NCBI GenBank assembly: GCA_030145245.1
Contig: JAQYWC010000071.1
Coordinates: 94,026-158,025, forward strand
DNA from: Desulfobacterium sp.
GTDB taxonomy: Bacteria; Desulfobacterota; Desulfobacteria; Desulfobacterales; Desulfobacteraceae
Direction: 5' to 3'
DNA: 64,000 nucleotides
Below the pieces are notes generated by a model. That model saw only the letters and a list, made by a program, of their open reading frames with translations, was not told the DNA's origin and did no database searches. This document shows, piece after piece, positions 47,644-55,597 of this stretch; position 1 is the stretch's first letter, and each line of letters begins with the position of its first letter. The translations under genes and the position numbers were made by a program.

Positions 47644-47660
47644 TTGGCACAAGTATTGCT
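47644..47660 (+). promoter_or_regulatory. sigma-54 promoter
   Basis: TTGGCAC-AAGTA-TTGCT: the -24 GG and -12 GC elements are complete and correctly spaced, 70 bases before the GGDEF gene at 47730. Transcription would need RpoN and an enhancer-binding activator, neither of which is in the window. No clear upstream activator site was identified. Confidence 0.85.
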
Positions 47661-47729
47661 CTTGTCTTGTGTAGTTAAAGACATTTTTCGCTTTTACGAT
47701 CCGGATCTGAAATACAGGGAGATGAGAAC

Positions 47730-48815
47730 ATGACAGCGATGAACAGGCTTTCCCAGAAAATATCCGCCGCCGTTTGCCTTTTTACCCGTCTTGACAGAAG
47801 AGATGCCGACCATGAAAAGCTGACCCGTTACATTGTTGCTTTAAACCGGGAAACCTTACCCCTTGAAATCATCAAACATGGTGCAGCATGTCTCAAAGAG
47901 ATAACCAACCAAAGGGTATTGGCCTTTGCGATCAGAAACGGCAACCGCATTGATGGTTGGGCAGATCCGAAAACAGATGAAAAATCGGTTCAGGAATTAA
48001 TCCTGAACGATTTCAACGCGACAGGAACCACCGCCCTTAACCTGCGCACCCAAAGCTTTCACCCGGACAGACAGGCCTGCCGTTTTAATCTGGGAAATCT
48101 TGTTTCCTATGAAACAGGCAAAAAAAAGAGTCTCTCAAAGATCTACATGATCCCGGACCCCAGGAGTTGCGGATACCATGGAGACATTGCGAACATTGTC
48201 CTTCAAAGCTGCTCATTGGCCGTTTCACGGCAGATGACCATCAAACACCTTTCAAACACGGCCATGATCGACCCCCTGACCGGCTGCTACAACCGGCGAG
48301 AATTCGCAAACCAGCTGAAAAGCCAGATTGCCGGAGCCGTGAGGCACGACAGTGACCTTGCCGTTTTCATGTTTGACCTGGACCATTTCAAAAAGGTCAA
48401 CGACAGGTACGGCCACCTGGCCGGCGACCAGGTGTTAAAGGAGATCTCCCTGCTGGTCCGTCAAAACATGCGTCAAGGAGATGTTTTTGCAAGGTACGGC
48501 GGGGAAGAGTTCATAGCCATACTGCCGGAAACGGATAAAAGAAAAGCCATTGAGCTTGCCGATCGCCTCAGAAGAAAGATCCGGGCCAGAACCGTTTTAT
48601 GCGGAAGCCGCGCCATTAAAGTGACCGCAAGTTTTGGCGTGGCGTCCCTGGATCATCAAAACAGGGAGACCAACACAATCATTGGGGATGCGGACAAAAT
48701 GCTCTACAAAGCAAAGCTCAAAGGCCGCAACATGGTGATGCCCGGCTTGATGAAACTGGTCCGCCCGGGCCGGGAAGAAACATGGGACCACGGCTTAAGA
48801 ATGCGGGTAATGTAA
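47730..48815 (+). CDS. cytoplasmic diguanylate cyclase under sigma-54 control
   Basis: 361 residues without membrane segments. Residues about 30-165 form a GAF-like but unassigned sensor region (YIVALNRETLPLEIIKHGA, RNGNRIDGWADPK). The GGDEF domain (about 180-345) is complete: DPLTGCYNRREF, FDLDHFKKVNDRYGHLAGD, the active site YGGEEF, and an intact RxxD inhibitory site (RQGD) five residues before it. N and D of the base-recognition pair are canonical for c-di-GMP. Ribosome-binding site AGGGAGATGAG. Expression should follow RpoN activity through the promoter at 47644; a strong terminator follows at 48848. Confidence 0.93.
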   Translation: MTAMNRLSQKISAAVCLFTRLDRRDADHEKLTRYIVALNRETLPLEIIKHGAACLKEITNQRVLAFAIRNGNRIDGWADPKTDEKSVQELILNDFNATGTTALNLRTQSFHPDRQACRFNLGNLVSYETGKKKSLSKIYMIPDPRSCGYHGDIANIVLQSCSLAVSRQMTIKHLSNTAMIDPLTGCYNRREFANQLKSQIAGAVRHDSDLAVFMFDLDHFKKVNDRYGHLAGDQVLKEISLLVRQNMRQGDVFARYGGEEFIAILPETDKRKAIELADRLRRKIRARTVLCGSRAIKVTASFGVASLDHQNRETNTIIGDADKMLYKAKLKGRNMVMPGLMKLVRPGREETWDHGLRMRVM

Positions 48816-48847
48816 AAACACAAAACAAACCACGGCAATCCATGAAA

Positions 48848-48872
48848 ATCCCCCGGATGGGGGATGTTTTTT
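48848..48872 (+). terminator. intrinsic terminator after the GGDEF gene
   Basis: ATCCCCC-GGAT-GGGGGAT stem-loop (48848-48865) followed by G and six T. It makes the sigma-54 transcript monocistronic. Confidence 0.88.
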
Positions 48873-48920
48873 CTGGCATTCCATGGTCTCCTGGGAACAA
48901 CCTTAACCTGGGAGGAAACC

Positions 48921-49739
48921 ATGACATACAGCACCATCGACATATTCAAGCTTCTGCCGAAAACCAATTGCAAAGAGTGCAGAACCCAAACTTGTTTTGC
49001 CTTTGCAGCGCTGATATTCAAGGGGGAACGGGAAATTAGCGAGTGCCCCTATGTTGACAAAGAGGTGACCGATCTTTTCAAAGGCACCCCAAAGAGAACC
49101 GACTCCATCGAGAGCGACCGGGAAAAATTCATGGAGAGCCTGAAGCAGCGGATTACCCACACGGATCTTGAGTCCCGGGCCATACCCACCGGGGGAATCT
49201 ACGCCAAAAACAGGCTCACCATCAAAATCATGGGCAAGGATTTCAGCGTGGATGCCACAGGCAAGCTCTTTTCCGATATCCACGTCAATCCCTGGATCGC
49301 CGTCCCCTTTCTCACCTATGTATTGGAGACCAAGGGCCAGGCACCCACCGGCACCTGGGTCCCTCTCCGGGAACTTGAAGGGGGAAAGGACTGGTACCGG
49401 CTCTTTGGCCAGACATGCGAAAAACCCTTGAAACAGTTGGCAGACAACTATCCCGCCCTGTTTGAGGACATGATCAGTCTTTTTAACGGAAAACCCGTCG
49501 AAAACCATTACCAGTCAGACATCTCCCTGGTACTCCACCCCCTGCCCCGCCTGCCCATGCTCATATGCTACTGGAAGCCCGAGGAGGAGTTGTCGTCTGA
49601 ACTCAACCTCTTTTTTGACCGCAACGCGGAAGAAAACCTCAACATAGAACGCATCTACACCCTTGCCACGGGACTTATCACCATGTTTAAAAAGATCGCC
49701 CTCAAGCACGGGATTGCCACCTCCTGCCCCGCAGGTTGA
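48921..49739 (+). CDS. DUF3786 protein with N-terminal four-cysteine iron-sulfur domain
   Basis: 272 residues from the ATG at 48921 (GGAGG upstream). The first 45 residues repeat the iron-sulfur module of the LuxR-type regulator: [20 protein letters not shown] plus a fourth Cys in SECPYV. The remainder is DUF3786 ([50 protein letters not shown], and [17 protein letters not shown]). The cluster-plus-DUF3786 combination suggests a role in corrinoid, C1 or Fe-S metabolism, but no activity is known. It starts about 50 bases after the terminator of the GGDEF gene, so it has its own promoter. Confidence 0.82.
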   Translation: MTYSTIDIFKLLPKTNCKECRTQTCFAFAALIFKGEREISECPYVDKEVTDLFKGTPKRTDSIESDREKFMESLKQRITHTDLESRAIPTGGIYAKNRLTIKIMGKDFSVDATGKLFSDIHVNPWIAVPFLTYVLETKGQAPTGTWVPLRELEGGKDWYRLFGQTCEKPLKQLADNYPALFEDMISLFNGKPVENHYQSDISLVLHPLPRLPMLICYWKPEEELSSELNLFFDRNAEENLNIERIYTLATGLITMFKKIALKHGIATSCPAG

Positions 49740-49873
49740 CCGGAGGAACCACCGTCTCACCCCCCGGCCAGATCGTTGATCCCGGGGGCTGTTTCCCATG
49801 GGGCGCTTTTTTTGTTGACACCGCCTGCGGGTTGGACTATCACCCTAGGACAAATCAACCAAAGGAGAATTCC

Positions 49874-50485
49874 ATGTCATCATTCAAAAAAATAGTTACC
49901 CTGTTGCTTCTCACCCTGGTACCCGTTCTGGGCATGGGTATCAGCGAATCCAAGGCCGTTGACACCCCTTCCATCAAGGCTGTGATGGAAACCACCAAGG
50001 GCACCATCAACCTCGAGCTCTACGGCACAAAAACCCCCTACACCGTGGCAAACTTTGTCAATCTCGCAAAACGAGGTTACTACGATGGCCTCAGCTTTCA
50101 CCGGGTGATCGACAACTTCATGGTCCAGGGCGGTTGCCCCTTTGGCACCGGACGGGGCGGGCCCGGCTACAAGTTCAAGGACGAGTTTGTAAAGGAGCTG
50201 GTCCATGACCGTCCGGGTATCCTCTCCATGGCCAATGCAGGCCGCAACACCAATGGCAGCCAGTTCTTCATCACCCATGTGAAGACCCCGTGGCTCAACG
50301 GCAAACACACGGTGTTCGGAAGCGTTGAGACCGACCGGGACATGGCCGTTGTGAACAGCATCGTTAAGGGAGATAAGATCATCTCCGTGACCATTGAGGG
50401 CGATACAGCCCCCCTCATGGAAAAATGCAAAGACAAGGTCGACCAGTGGAACCAGGTCCTGGACAAAAAGTTTCCCAAAAAATAA
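49874..50485 (+). CDS. periplasmic peptidyl-prolyl cis-trans isomerase, cyclophilin type
   Basis: 203 residues from the ATG at 49874 (AAAGGAG upstream). The signal peptide (residues 1-27, [15 protein letters not shown] as core) directs export. The cyclophilin domain has the catalytic residues in [15 protein letters not shown], with FHRV and the [14 protein letters not shown] loop, and [23 protein letters not shown]. Catalyses proline isomerisation during folding of exported proteins. A C-terminal helix-rich tail of 25 residues is extra. The gene stands alone; a stem-loop at 50514 separates it from the convergent nitroreductase gene. Confidence 0.93.
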   Translation: MSSFKKIVTLLLLTLVPVLGMGISESKAVDTPSIKAVMETTKGTINLELYGTKTPYTVANFVNLAKRGYYDGLSFHRVIDNFMVQGGCPFGTGRGGPGYKFKDEFVKELVHDRPGILSMANAGRNTNGSQFFITHVKTPWLNGKHTVFGSVETDRDMAVVNSIVKGDKIISVTIEGDTAPLMEKCKDKVDQWNQVLDKKFPKK

Positions 50486-50513
50486 GCGTGTAAAAAACAT
50501 ACCCCTTTAGTAT

Positions 50514-50540
50514 CCGGCTTCCTCCCCTGGGGGAAGCCGG
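50514..50540. terminator. stem-loop between convergent genes
   Basis: CCGGCTTCC / GGAAGCCGG, nine paired bases with a 9-base loop. A T-run is weak on either side. It is placed to end transcription from both the cyclophilin and the nitroreductase genes. Confidence 0.6.
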
Positions 50541-50592
50541 TGTCCCCCCGACTGATTCCCGTCCCCAACATTGCTTAACCACGTATCATTAT

Positions 50593-51417
50593 TTATACCC
50601 GCCATGTGATGCTGGGGGTTCTGCGCAACGGCATCCGGTGATAATTGAACTTAGGATACCCCACCATCATGGCACCATAGCATTGATGCCCCTCCGGCAG
50701 AGCCAAAGCCGCCCCCATGGGTGGGAAAGAGTTGGCTGCCGCATTAAAGTAGCCGGCCCAGCAGGATCCCAGCCCCATGCCGGTTGCGGCCAGTTCAAGA
50801 TATGCCAGAACCATGTTGCAGCTGGTGGGAGCCCTGGGATTCTCCTTTTCAGCATGGGTGATGATCACCGCCGGCGCACCCCGGAAAATGATATCCTTCC
50901 CATCTTCCCAGCGTTGTACGGCCCGGCTCAAATACATGGACAAAGCAATTTCCGGCTGGTTGCCGATCATCCACCGCATCCAGTCGACAACGATGCCGGC
51001 AAGCTTGTCCAGCTCATCCCTGTTCCCCAGCACCAGCCATTCCGCATCCTGGGAATTACGCCCGGACGGCGCATGCCGGGCGATCTCAATGAGCCTTTTG
51101 ATCTCATCCCTGGGAACGGCCTTGTTTTTGTAAACCCGTATGGAACGGCGGCTTCTCAAAAAATGTTCACAATGCTCAGGCGATAATTGAAGATCCTTTT
51201 GCATGGGCGGACATTGCTCCACCGGAATATCCCGGTGGGTAAGGCTTGCAGATGGGCACACAGCCACGCAATGGCCGCATTGGATGCACGCGTTCTCCGC
51301 CCCGGCAACGGGAACAGGAAATTGGCCTTTACTGAAATCAATGATTCTGGAAGGACAGACAGCAGCGCATATTCCATCTTTAGTGCAGGTGTGGTGATCG
51401 ACTTCAAATAAACTCAT
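50593..51417 (-). CDS. nitroreductase with N-terminal 2[4Fe-4S] ferredoxin domain
   Basis: 274 residues. The ferredoxin part (residues 1-60) has CTKDGICAAVCP, in which the second cysteine of the usual CxxC is altered (C-x4-C-x3-C), and a normal CIQCGHCVAVCP. The nitroreductase part (about 85-265) has the FMN-binding RSRRSIRVYKNKAV, HAPSGRNSQDAEW, and MGLGSCWAGYF. Electrons from ferredoxin-type clusters would reduce a flavin-bound substrate in the cytoplasm. This fusion is frequent in anaerobes. Substrate unknown. It is the last gene before the AT-rich, surface-protein region. Confidence 0.9.
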   Translation of the reverse strand: MSLFEVDHHTCTKDGICAAVCPSRIIDFSKGQFPVPVAGAENACIQCGHCVAVCPSASLTHRDIPVEQCPPMQKDLQLSPEHCEHFLRSRRSIRVYKNKAVPRDEIKRLIEIARHAPSGRNSQDAEWLVLGNRDELDKLAGIVVDWMRWMIGNQPEIALSMYLSRAVQRWEDGKDIIFRGAPAVIITHAEKENPRAPTSCNMVLAYLELAATGMGLGSCWAGYFNAAANSFPPMGAALALPEGHQCYGAMMVGYPKFNYHRMPLRRTPSITWRV

Positions 51418-51816
51418 TCCCAGCGTCTCTCATAAAATTAATGTTTATTCTGCCAATGGTCTTGTTGCTTTGGCTTTACCCCATTTAAAGCCCATTGGTC
51501 AAGCACTGTGGGCAGCTAAAGTGAAGAAGCCATCTTGAGAGCAGTGGCAATCCACACCTCTTCTAACAATTTCAGGTAAAATATGGCCCGTGGTGCCAAA
51601 GGGAGCAGATGCTCAAGTGACCGGGGGAGGTGTTTGGAACCACCTTTCCTCGATAGGAGGTAACATCATATGGAAAGTTTGTTCATCACGCCTAATTCAC
51701 TGGTTGCAGGGATTCCCAGAAAACTTATTCGTGCTATTAAAGGTTGTTAAACAAAAGCTTTGCCAAGAGGCCGAGATCCCTGCAATCCAGTGAAACGAAA
51801 TGTTCGGCAATTTTTG
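51418..51816. other. intergenic region with a possible small ORF and gene debris
   Basis: About 400 bases without a firm gene. A plus-strand stretch at about 51470-51535 reads LPHLKPIGQALWAAK before a stop and looks like debris. A strongly initiated 26-codon ORF at 51670-51750 is listed separately. Confidence 0.45.
51670..51750 (+). CDS. possible 26-residue ORF with strong ribosome-binding site
   Basis: AGGAGG at 51654-51659 precedes an ATG at 51670; the frame MESLFITPNSLVAGIPRKL ends at TAA after 26 codons. The leader can form GAGGTG/CACCTTTC and CCTC/GAGG hairpins, the latter hiding the ribosome-binding site. It might be a truncated gene start or a leader peptide. I do not recognise it. 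Confidence 0.3.
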   Translation: MESLFITPNSLVAGIPRKLIRAIKGC

Positions 51817-52151
51817 TTATTTCTTTTTTCTTCTCAATCCTATGAGACCAGTAACACCGGAACCCAATAACCAAACCGCACCGGAAATAGGGACGGATGC
51901 TCCTAACGGCGAATCAACAAAAACTTGATCAAGTAATGCTTGATTTGCTATGCTCCCCAAGCTTGTATCATTGACATTTGAGAGATTGGTAAATGGAAAA
52001 TCTGTATTCTCATCAGCCCCTCCGTATAACTCTATACATGGACCATCCCGAAATGCGACATCATACAAAATACCATTTACATCAACACCTACTGCGCCAA
52101 AAAGTTGGCCGCCCGAACGTCCAAGGTAGCAGCCTGTGCAATACTAATCAT
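51817..52151 (-). pseudogene. VPLPA-CTERM surface protein gene with frameshift
   Basis: The C-terminal 83 codons are open and end with the exosortase-type sorting signal VPISGAVWLLGSGVTGL and the basic tail RRKKK. Upstream the coding sequence continues in that frame (GGQLFGAVGVDVNGILYD) without a start codon, while a typical signal-peptide segment (GLGLLFMISIAQAATLD) is in a different frame and runs into a stop. One frameshift near 52100-52130 therefore separates the signal peptide from the body. The gene is either broken or the base call is wrong. Its product would be an exported protein anchored by an exosortase/rhombosortase-like system. Confidence 0.65.
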
Positions 52152-52225
52152 AAATAACAAACCTAATCCGCTTGCTTGTGGGAATTGCCCGCCAGGCCAA
52201 CTTTACCAAGCTCACATGCAACACC

Positions 52226-52254
52226 TAAAAAAGACAGAGCCATTTCTGACCCTG
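52226..52254 (-). terminator. intrinsic terminator after the GDSL gene
   Basis: On the minus strand CAGGGTCA-GAAA-TGGCTCTG (8 pairs, two G-U) followed by TCTTTTTT. It ends the riboswitch-controlled GDSL transcript. Confidence 0.75.
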
Positions 52255-52280
52255 CCTTATAATTTGTTTCAGGCGATTTA

Positions 52281-53162
52281 TTACTTAAACTTACGCCTTA
52301 CCCCCAGGAGTCCGACAAGGCCGGAACCTAAAAGCCATACCCCCGCAGGTATTGGTGTAGCCATGGGACCGGCCTGTAAAACGCCATAAGCCTCGCCAGC
52401 AAGGATAGTATGCCCAAAACTTGTGGGATGAACATCGTCCCAGAATAGCAGATTCCAGTACACAGGGTTGATCTCTCCATTATCCATGACTATGAAATCG
52501 GAAAAAAGGGTGTACACATCTAAAAAATAGATATCCACGGATGGATTTTTGCCGGCAAACCCATGCAGCTCAGCGTATAGCTGATTGTTAAAACCTTGTG
52601 TCCAGCCTGTGGCCTGGGCGGTTGTTACATTAGGGTTTTCATCATTATAAAACCCAGGTGTCATTCCAAGGTCGGGAAGATTTGGAACGAGTATGCTTTT
52701 TGCCCCGGCATCTTTCAATTTGCCAAGAGCAGCACCTATATTTGTTGCTGCGAGGGAAAAATCTCTTCCCTTGAAAAAATCATTGGCGCCGGCCCAGACT
52801 GTAAACAGGGTGTCATCCCAACTGGCCTGGGGAAGAGCATTGTCAATCTGCCACTGGAGGCCCGTTATGGGAGAACCGCCTGCTGCGGGATTATCATATC
52901 CTGTTGTTGCGCCTCCATATGCAACGTTGGAAAGGGTGCTGCCCATGGTGGCGCCAAGTTTTTCCACCCATACGGCCCCATCTGTATAATATTTAAATCC
53001 ATGAAGATCAGTGGAATCTGGATTGGTTCCGAATACAACACTTCCATTATCAGTCAAACTGTCGCCAAAAGCCACGATGTTGGAGAATGAAGTTGAACCA
53101 AAAGCCGAAAAAGGAAATACCAAGAGTAAAACAAGGACTGCGCCAGTGAAAAGTCTTTTCAT
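52281..53162 (-). CDS. GDSL/SGNH esterase with VPLPA-CTERM sorting signal
   Basis: 293 residues behind AAAGGAGG. Signal peptide (residues 1-22, ending FSAFGS), then an SGNH hydrolase domain: block I VAFGDSLTDNG with the catalytic Ser, block III TVWAGANDFF with the Asn, and block V WDDVHPTSFGH with the Asp-His pair. The C-terminus is a VPLPA-CTERM anchor (PIPAGVWLLGSGLVGLLG, tail RRKFK), so the enzyme should be exported and sorted to the surface. Members hydrolyse esters of lipids or sugars. Its mRNA leader carries a GEMM-I cyclic-dinucleotide riboswitch and the transcript has its own terminator. Confidence 0.93.
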   Translation of the reverse strand: MKRLFTGAVLVLLLVFPFSAFGSTSFSNIVAFGDSLTDNGSVVFGTNPDSTDLHGFKYYTDGAVWVEKLGATMGSTLSNVAYGGATTGYDNPAAGGSPITGLQWQIDNALPQASWDDTLFTVWAGANDFFKGRDFSLAATNIGAALGKLKDAGAKSILVPNLPDLGMTPGFYNDENPNVTTAQATGWTQGFNNQLYAELHGFAGKNPSVDIYFLDVYTLFSDFIVMDNGEINPVYWNLLFWDDVHPTSFGHTILAGEAYGVLQAGPMATPIPAGVWLLGSGLVGLLGVRRKFK

Positions 53163-53181
53163 ACAACCTCCTTTTTTTCAA

Positions 53182-53250
53182 GGCAACCCCGCCGTCTTCA
53201 AATTAAGACCCGAGGCTTTCCGTAACTGCATCACTGCAGGCTTGGCTTTT
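53182..53250 (-). promoter_or_regulatory. GEMM-I cyclic-dinucleotide riboswitch
   Basis: The minus-strand leader contains, in order: GCCAAGC; a CTGCA-GTGA-TGCAG hairpin closed by a GNRA tetraloop; ACGGAAAGCC; TCGG; a GTCTT/AAGAC hairpin; and GGCGGGGTTGCC. This is the complete GEMM-I (c-di-GMP-I) aptamer order, with the tetraloop, the AAAGCC strand and the closing GGGTTGCC. It ends about 20 bases before the start of the GDSL gene, next to its ribosome-binding site, so control of translation is likely. GGAAAGCC rather than GCAAAGCC resembles the Geobacter-type variants, some of which bind 3',3'-cGAMP. Confidence 0.85.
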
Positions 53251-53716
53251 TCTTGATGGTTTGTGATTAAGTTGGAAACATCCCTACGATAAAAGCAAAA
53301 AACACACCAATGGTTTCGCTGCGAATATTTACTGCAGACCAGACGGCAAATAGCGCCAACGTGTTAGTTCCTTGGTCGTTTATGATTAAAATAAAGTTTA
53401 ATTATCTCGATGAAACTATGAAAAACAATCCATAAAAGCTATAGATTATTTTTCACATTTTATTACATTTATAGGAATAATCCACACCATCAGCAGGTAT
53501 TGAAAAAACTTGGGTACAAGGTTGAAGCCAGAACCAGAGCATCTGCAGACAGGCCTTTTCTGCATCAGATAATCAGCACAAAAAACCAACATTATATTTT
53601 TTTAATGTGGCTGTCATGTTCCTGTCATCTTCAACAGGTATAAGTTTTCCCATGATTAAAAACGAACATATCCCAACCATCAATCCGGCGAAAATCAAAA
53701 AAAGAGACTCAATCAA
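53251..53716. other. AT-rich intergenic region
   Basis: Divergent upstream region of the GDSL gene and the LTA-synthase-like gene. Besides a possible receiver-domain relic at 53485-53541 I see no gene, repeat or RNA; promoters for both flanking genes are expected here. Confidence 0.45.
53485..53541 (+). pseudogene. possible relic of a receiver domain
   Basis: An open stretch reads HHQQVLKKLGYKVEARTRAS, which resembles helix 1 and strand 2 of a response-regulator or hybrid-kinase receiver domain (pattern xxLxxLGYxVxxxxxxxxA). It has no start or conserved aspartate around it. Confidence 0.3.
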
Positions 53717-54907
53717 ATGAAAATTATCGCATTGTTTATTCCTGTACTTCTGGTTTTCGCCATGGGAGTTCAATCATCCTTTGGACACAAATCTTCAAAT
53801 ATCGCCGATGCCATGTATGCAAATACAAATTCAACTGGAGTATTACAAAGGGTAAAAAAATGCTTGACGATTCAATCACCCAACGGGCCGTCACCACTCA
53901 ACCGGGAAATTAAGGCTCACCTCAACAAAGAAAAGCCTAAAAATCTGGTTATTTTTTTGCAGGAGCGCCTGGGGCCTCAGTGTGTCGAAACCCTGGGCGG
54001 TAAAGAAGGGATCACCCCGAATATGAACAGATTGAGCAGGGAGGGAATTTTATTTAAGAATGTTTTCTCAAAAGGAACAAGCAGCAACAGAGAAACCCCA
54101 GGACCGGTTTCCGGGACTTGTTCAACGCCTGAAAAAGGCGTGCTGAAAAGGAACGGATCACAAAAAGAAAATTTCACCATTGCATCGCTGCTGAAGCCCT
54201 TTGGTTATCATACAATGTTTTTATACGGCGGTGAAAGTGGATTTGATAATATGAAAGACTGGTTTTCGGACAATGGTTTTGACCGGATAATCCATGAACC
54301 GGAATTGAAGAACTATGAATTCAAAGGTTCCTGGGAAGGATCCGACGGTAACCTGATCAGCAGGGCGAACAAAGAATTTACAAAACAATATAAAACCAAT
54401 CAGCCGTTTGCTGCTGTCATCTATTCCGCTTCAAATCAACCGCCATTTAATTCCCCGAAGGAGAAAATGGATTTATCAGATGGCGTACCTGAAAAAAACA
54501 TTAATAACGCTGCAAAATATGCAGATTTTGCCATTGGCGATTTTATAACGAAAGCAAGACAAGAACCGTATTACAAGGACACTGTTTTTGTCATTATCGC
54601 AGACCACAATGTAAAGATTTACGGGGATGACATGGGACCTGTAAACAGGTTTAATATTCCGGTATTATTTTTAGGAGATGGGATTGAACCGCTTAAATAC
54701 CACCGGCTTGCGACGCAACCGGATGTGCTGGCAACAGCCCTTGACCTGATGGGGCTTGATTTCAATGACCCGATCATGGGGCGCTCGATTTTCAGTGGGA
54801 AAGAGGCGCACTTGAAAGCAGCAGCGCATGGGATCAAACCGGAGAAAGATACCCTGGCGTTTGTATTGTCCCTGGCGCACCTTTATAATAACGAACGATG
54901 CAGATAA
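53717..54907 (+). CDS. soluble LTA-synthase/sulfatase-fold protein, truncated relative to family
   Basis: 396 residues with a signal peptide (residues 1-23) but without the five N-terminal membrane segments of LtaS/MdoB-like phosphoglycerol transferases. The sulfatase-fold domain is visible: KNLVIFLQERLG (metal-site Glu), TPNMNRLSREGILFKNVFS, GTSSNRETPGPVSG (position of the catalytic Thr), FLYGGESGFDNMKDWFSDNGF, and VFVIIADHN (Asp-His of the metal site). The histidine of the usual SNHxPF is glutamine here (SASNQPPF). It may thus be a secreted phosphotransferase or phosphatase on polysaccharide, or a degenerate member. No pathway genes are adjacent. Confidence 0.72.
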   Translation: MKIIALFIPVLLVFAMGVQSSFGHKSSNIADAMYANTNSTGVLQRVKKCLTIQSPNGPSPLNREIKAHLNKEKPKNLVIFLQERLGPQCVETLGGKEGITPNMNRLSREGILFKNVFSKGTSSNRETPGPVSGTCSTPEKGVLKRNGSQKENFTIASLLKPFGYHTMFLYGGESGFDNMKDWFSDNGFDRIIHEPELKNYEFKGSWEGSDGNLISRANKEFTKQYKTNQPFAAVIYSASNQPPFNSPKEKMDLSDGVPEKNINNAAKYADFAIGDFITKARQEPYYKDTVFVIIADHNVKIYGDDMGPVNRFNIPVLFLGDGIEPLKYHRLATQPDVLATALDLMGLDFNDPIMGRSIFSGKEAHLKAAAHGIKPEKDTLAFVLSLAHLYNNERCR

Positions 54908-54936
54908 AAAGGGTGTAGCGGTCTTCCAAGCGCAAC

Positions 54937-55272
54937 TTACTTCTCTTCAATAATTTCCCGGAAAACCCCATCCCACAGATAGATGGATAATTTAATGGTA
55001 TCATCCCGGGTGAACCCGATTCCTTCCGATTCCAGCAGGGCCTTTTGAAGTTCGTATCCATGGGAAGGTTTCAAAGATATTTTCCCCCTGGCATTGATAA
55101 CCCGGTGCCAGGGAAGATCATACTTTTCAGACATGGCGTGTAAAAGCCGTGATACCTGGCGCGCACCTCCGGGCTTTCCGGCAAGTGCAGCCACCCCGCC
55201 ATAGGTCATCACTTTTCCTTCGGGAATGCCTTTAATGACCTGCAAAGCCCTTCGTGTAAAGAGGTTTAACAT
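54937..55272 (-). CDS. alkyltransferase-like protein (ATL), MGMT DNA-binding family
   Basis: 111 residues from the ATG at 55272 (GGAG upstream). The domain is the DNA-binding part of O6-alkylguanine-DNA alkyltransferases: ALQVIKGIPEGKVMTYGGVA with the recognition helix, RQVSRLLHAM, and PWHRVINARGKIS. The alkyl-accepting cysteine of PCHR is tryptophan here, so it cannot repair by itself. ATL proteins bind O6-alkylguanine and hand the lesion to nucleotide excision repair. The arginine finger (R of ARQVSR) is kept. Stands alone. Confidence 0.92.
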   Translation of the reverse strand: MLNLFTRRALQVIKGIPEGKVMTYGGVAALAGKPGGARQVSRLLHAMSEKYDLPWHRVINARGKISLKPSHGYELQKALLESEGIGFTRDDTIKLSIYLWDGVFREIIEEK

Positions 55273-55345
55273 GGCTCCATGCTTCCGTTCGTTGTCATTT
55301 TTTGAAAAGCACACCAGGGTGCTTGCAGGAATCGTGAGTGCCCAA

Positions 55346-55402
55346 AACAAAAAAATCGAAATGCCCTTGAAGTTGTTTATTAAAACTCAAGGGCATTTCG
55401 AT
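55346..55402 (-). terminator. intrinsic terminator after the tRNA pair
   Basis: Perfect 16-base stem ATCGAAATGCCCTTGA / TCAAGGGCATTTCGAT (55355-55370 and 55387-55402), followed on the minus strand by a run of T interrupted by one G (A-run at 55348-55355 on the plus strand). It lies about 20 bases beyond the 3' end of tRNA-Glu. Confidence 0.9.
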
Positions 55403-55422
55403 CTCTTTCACCAGGGTGAAAT

Positions 55423-55500
<78 letters not shown>

Positions 55501-55597
55501 GCAAACTCGTTTTCAAGAAATTGCAAGCGGGATAAACTCCATTTGCTGTGTGCGGTTCGTCCCATCAGAACAAAACCACACCTTGAAACTTTTTAAG

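Noticed and set aside
49755..49805. GC-rich hairpin plus T-run between the DUF3786 and cyclophilin genes
   Set aside because: The CCCCCGG/CCGGGGG stem is separated from the T-run by about 25 bases, so it does not fit an intrinsic terminator.
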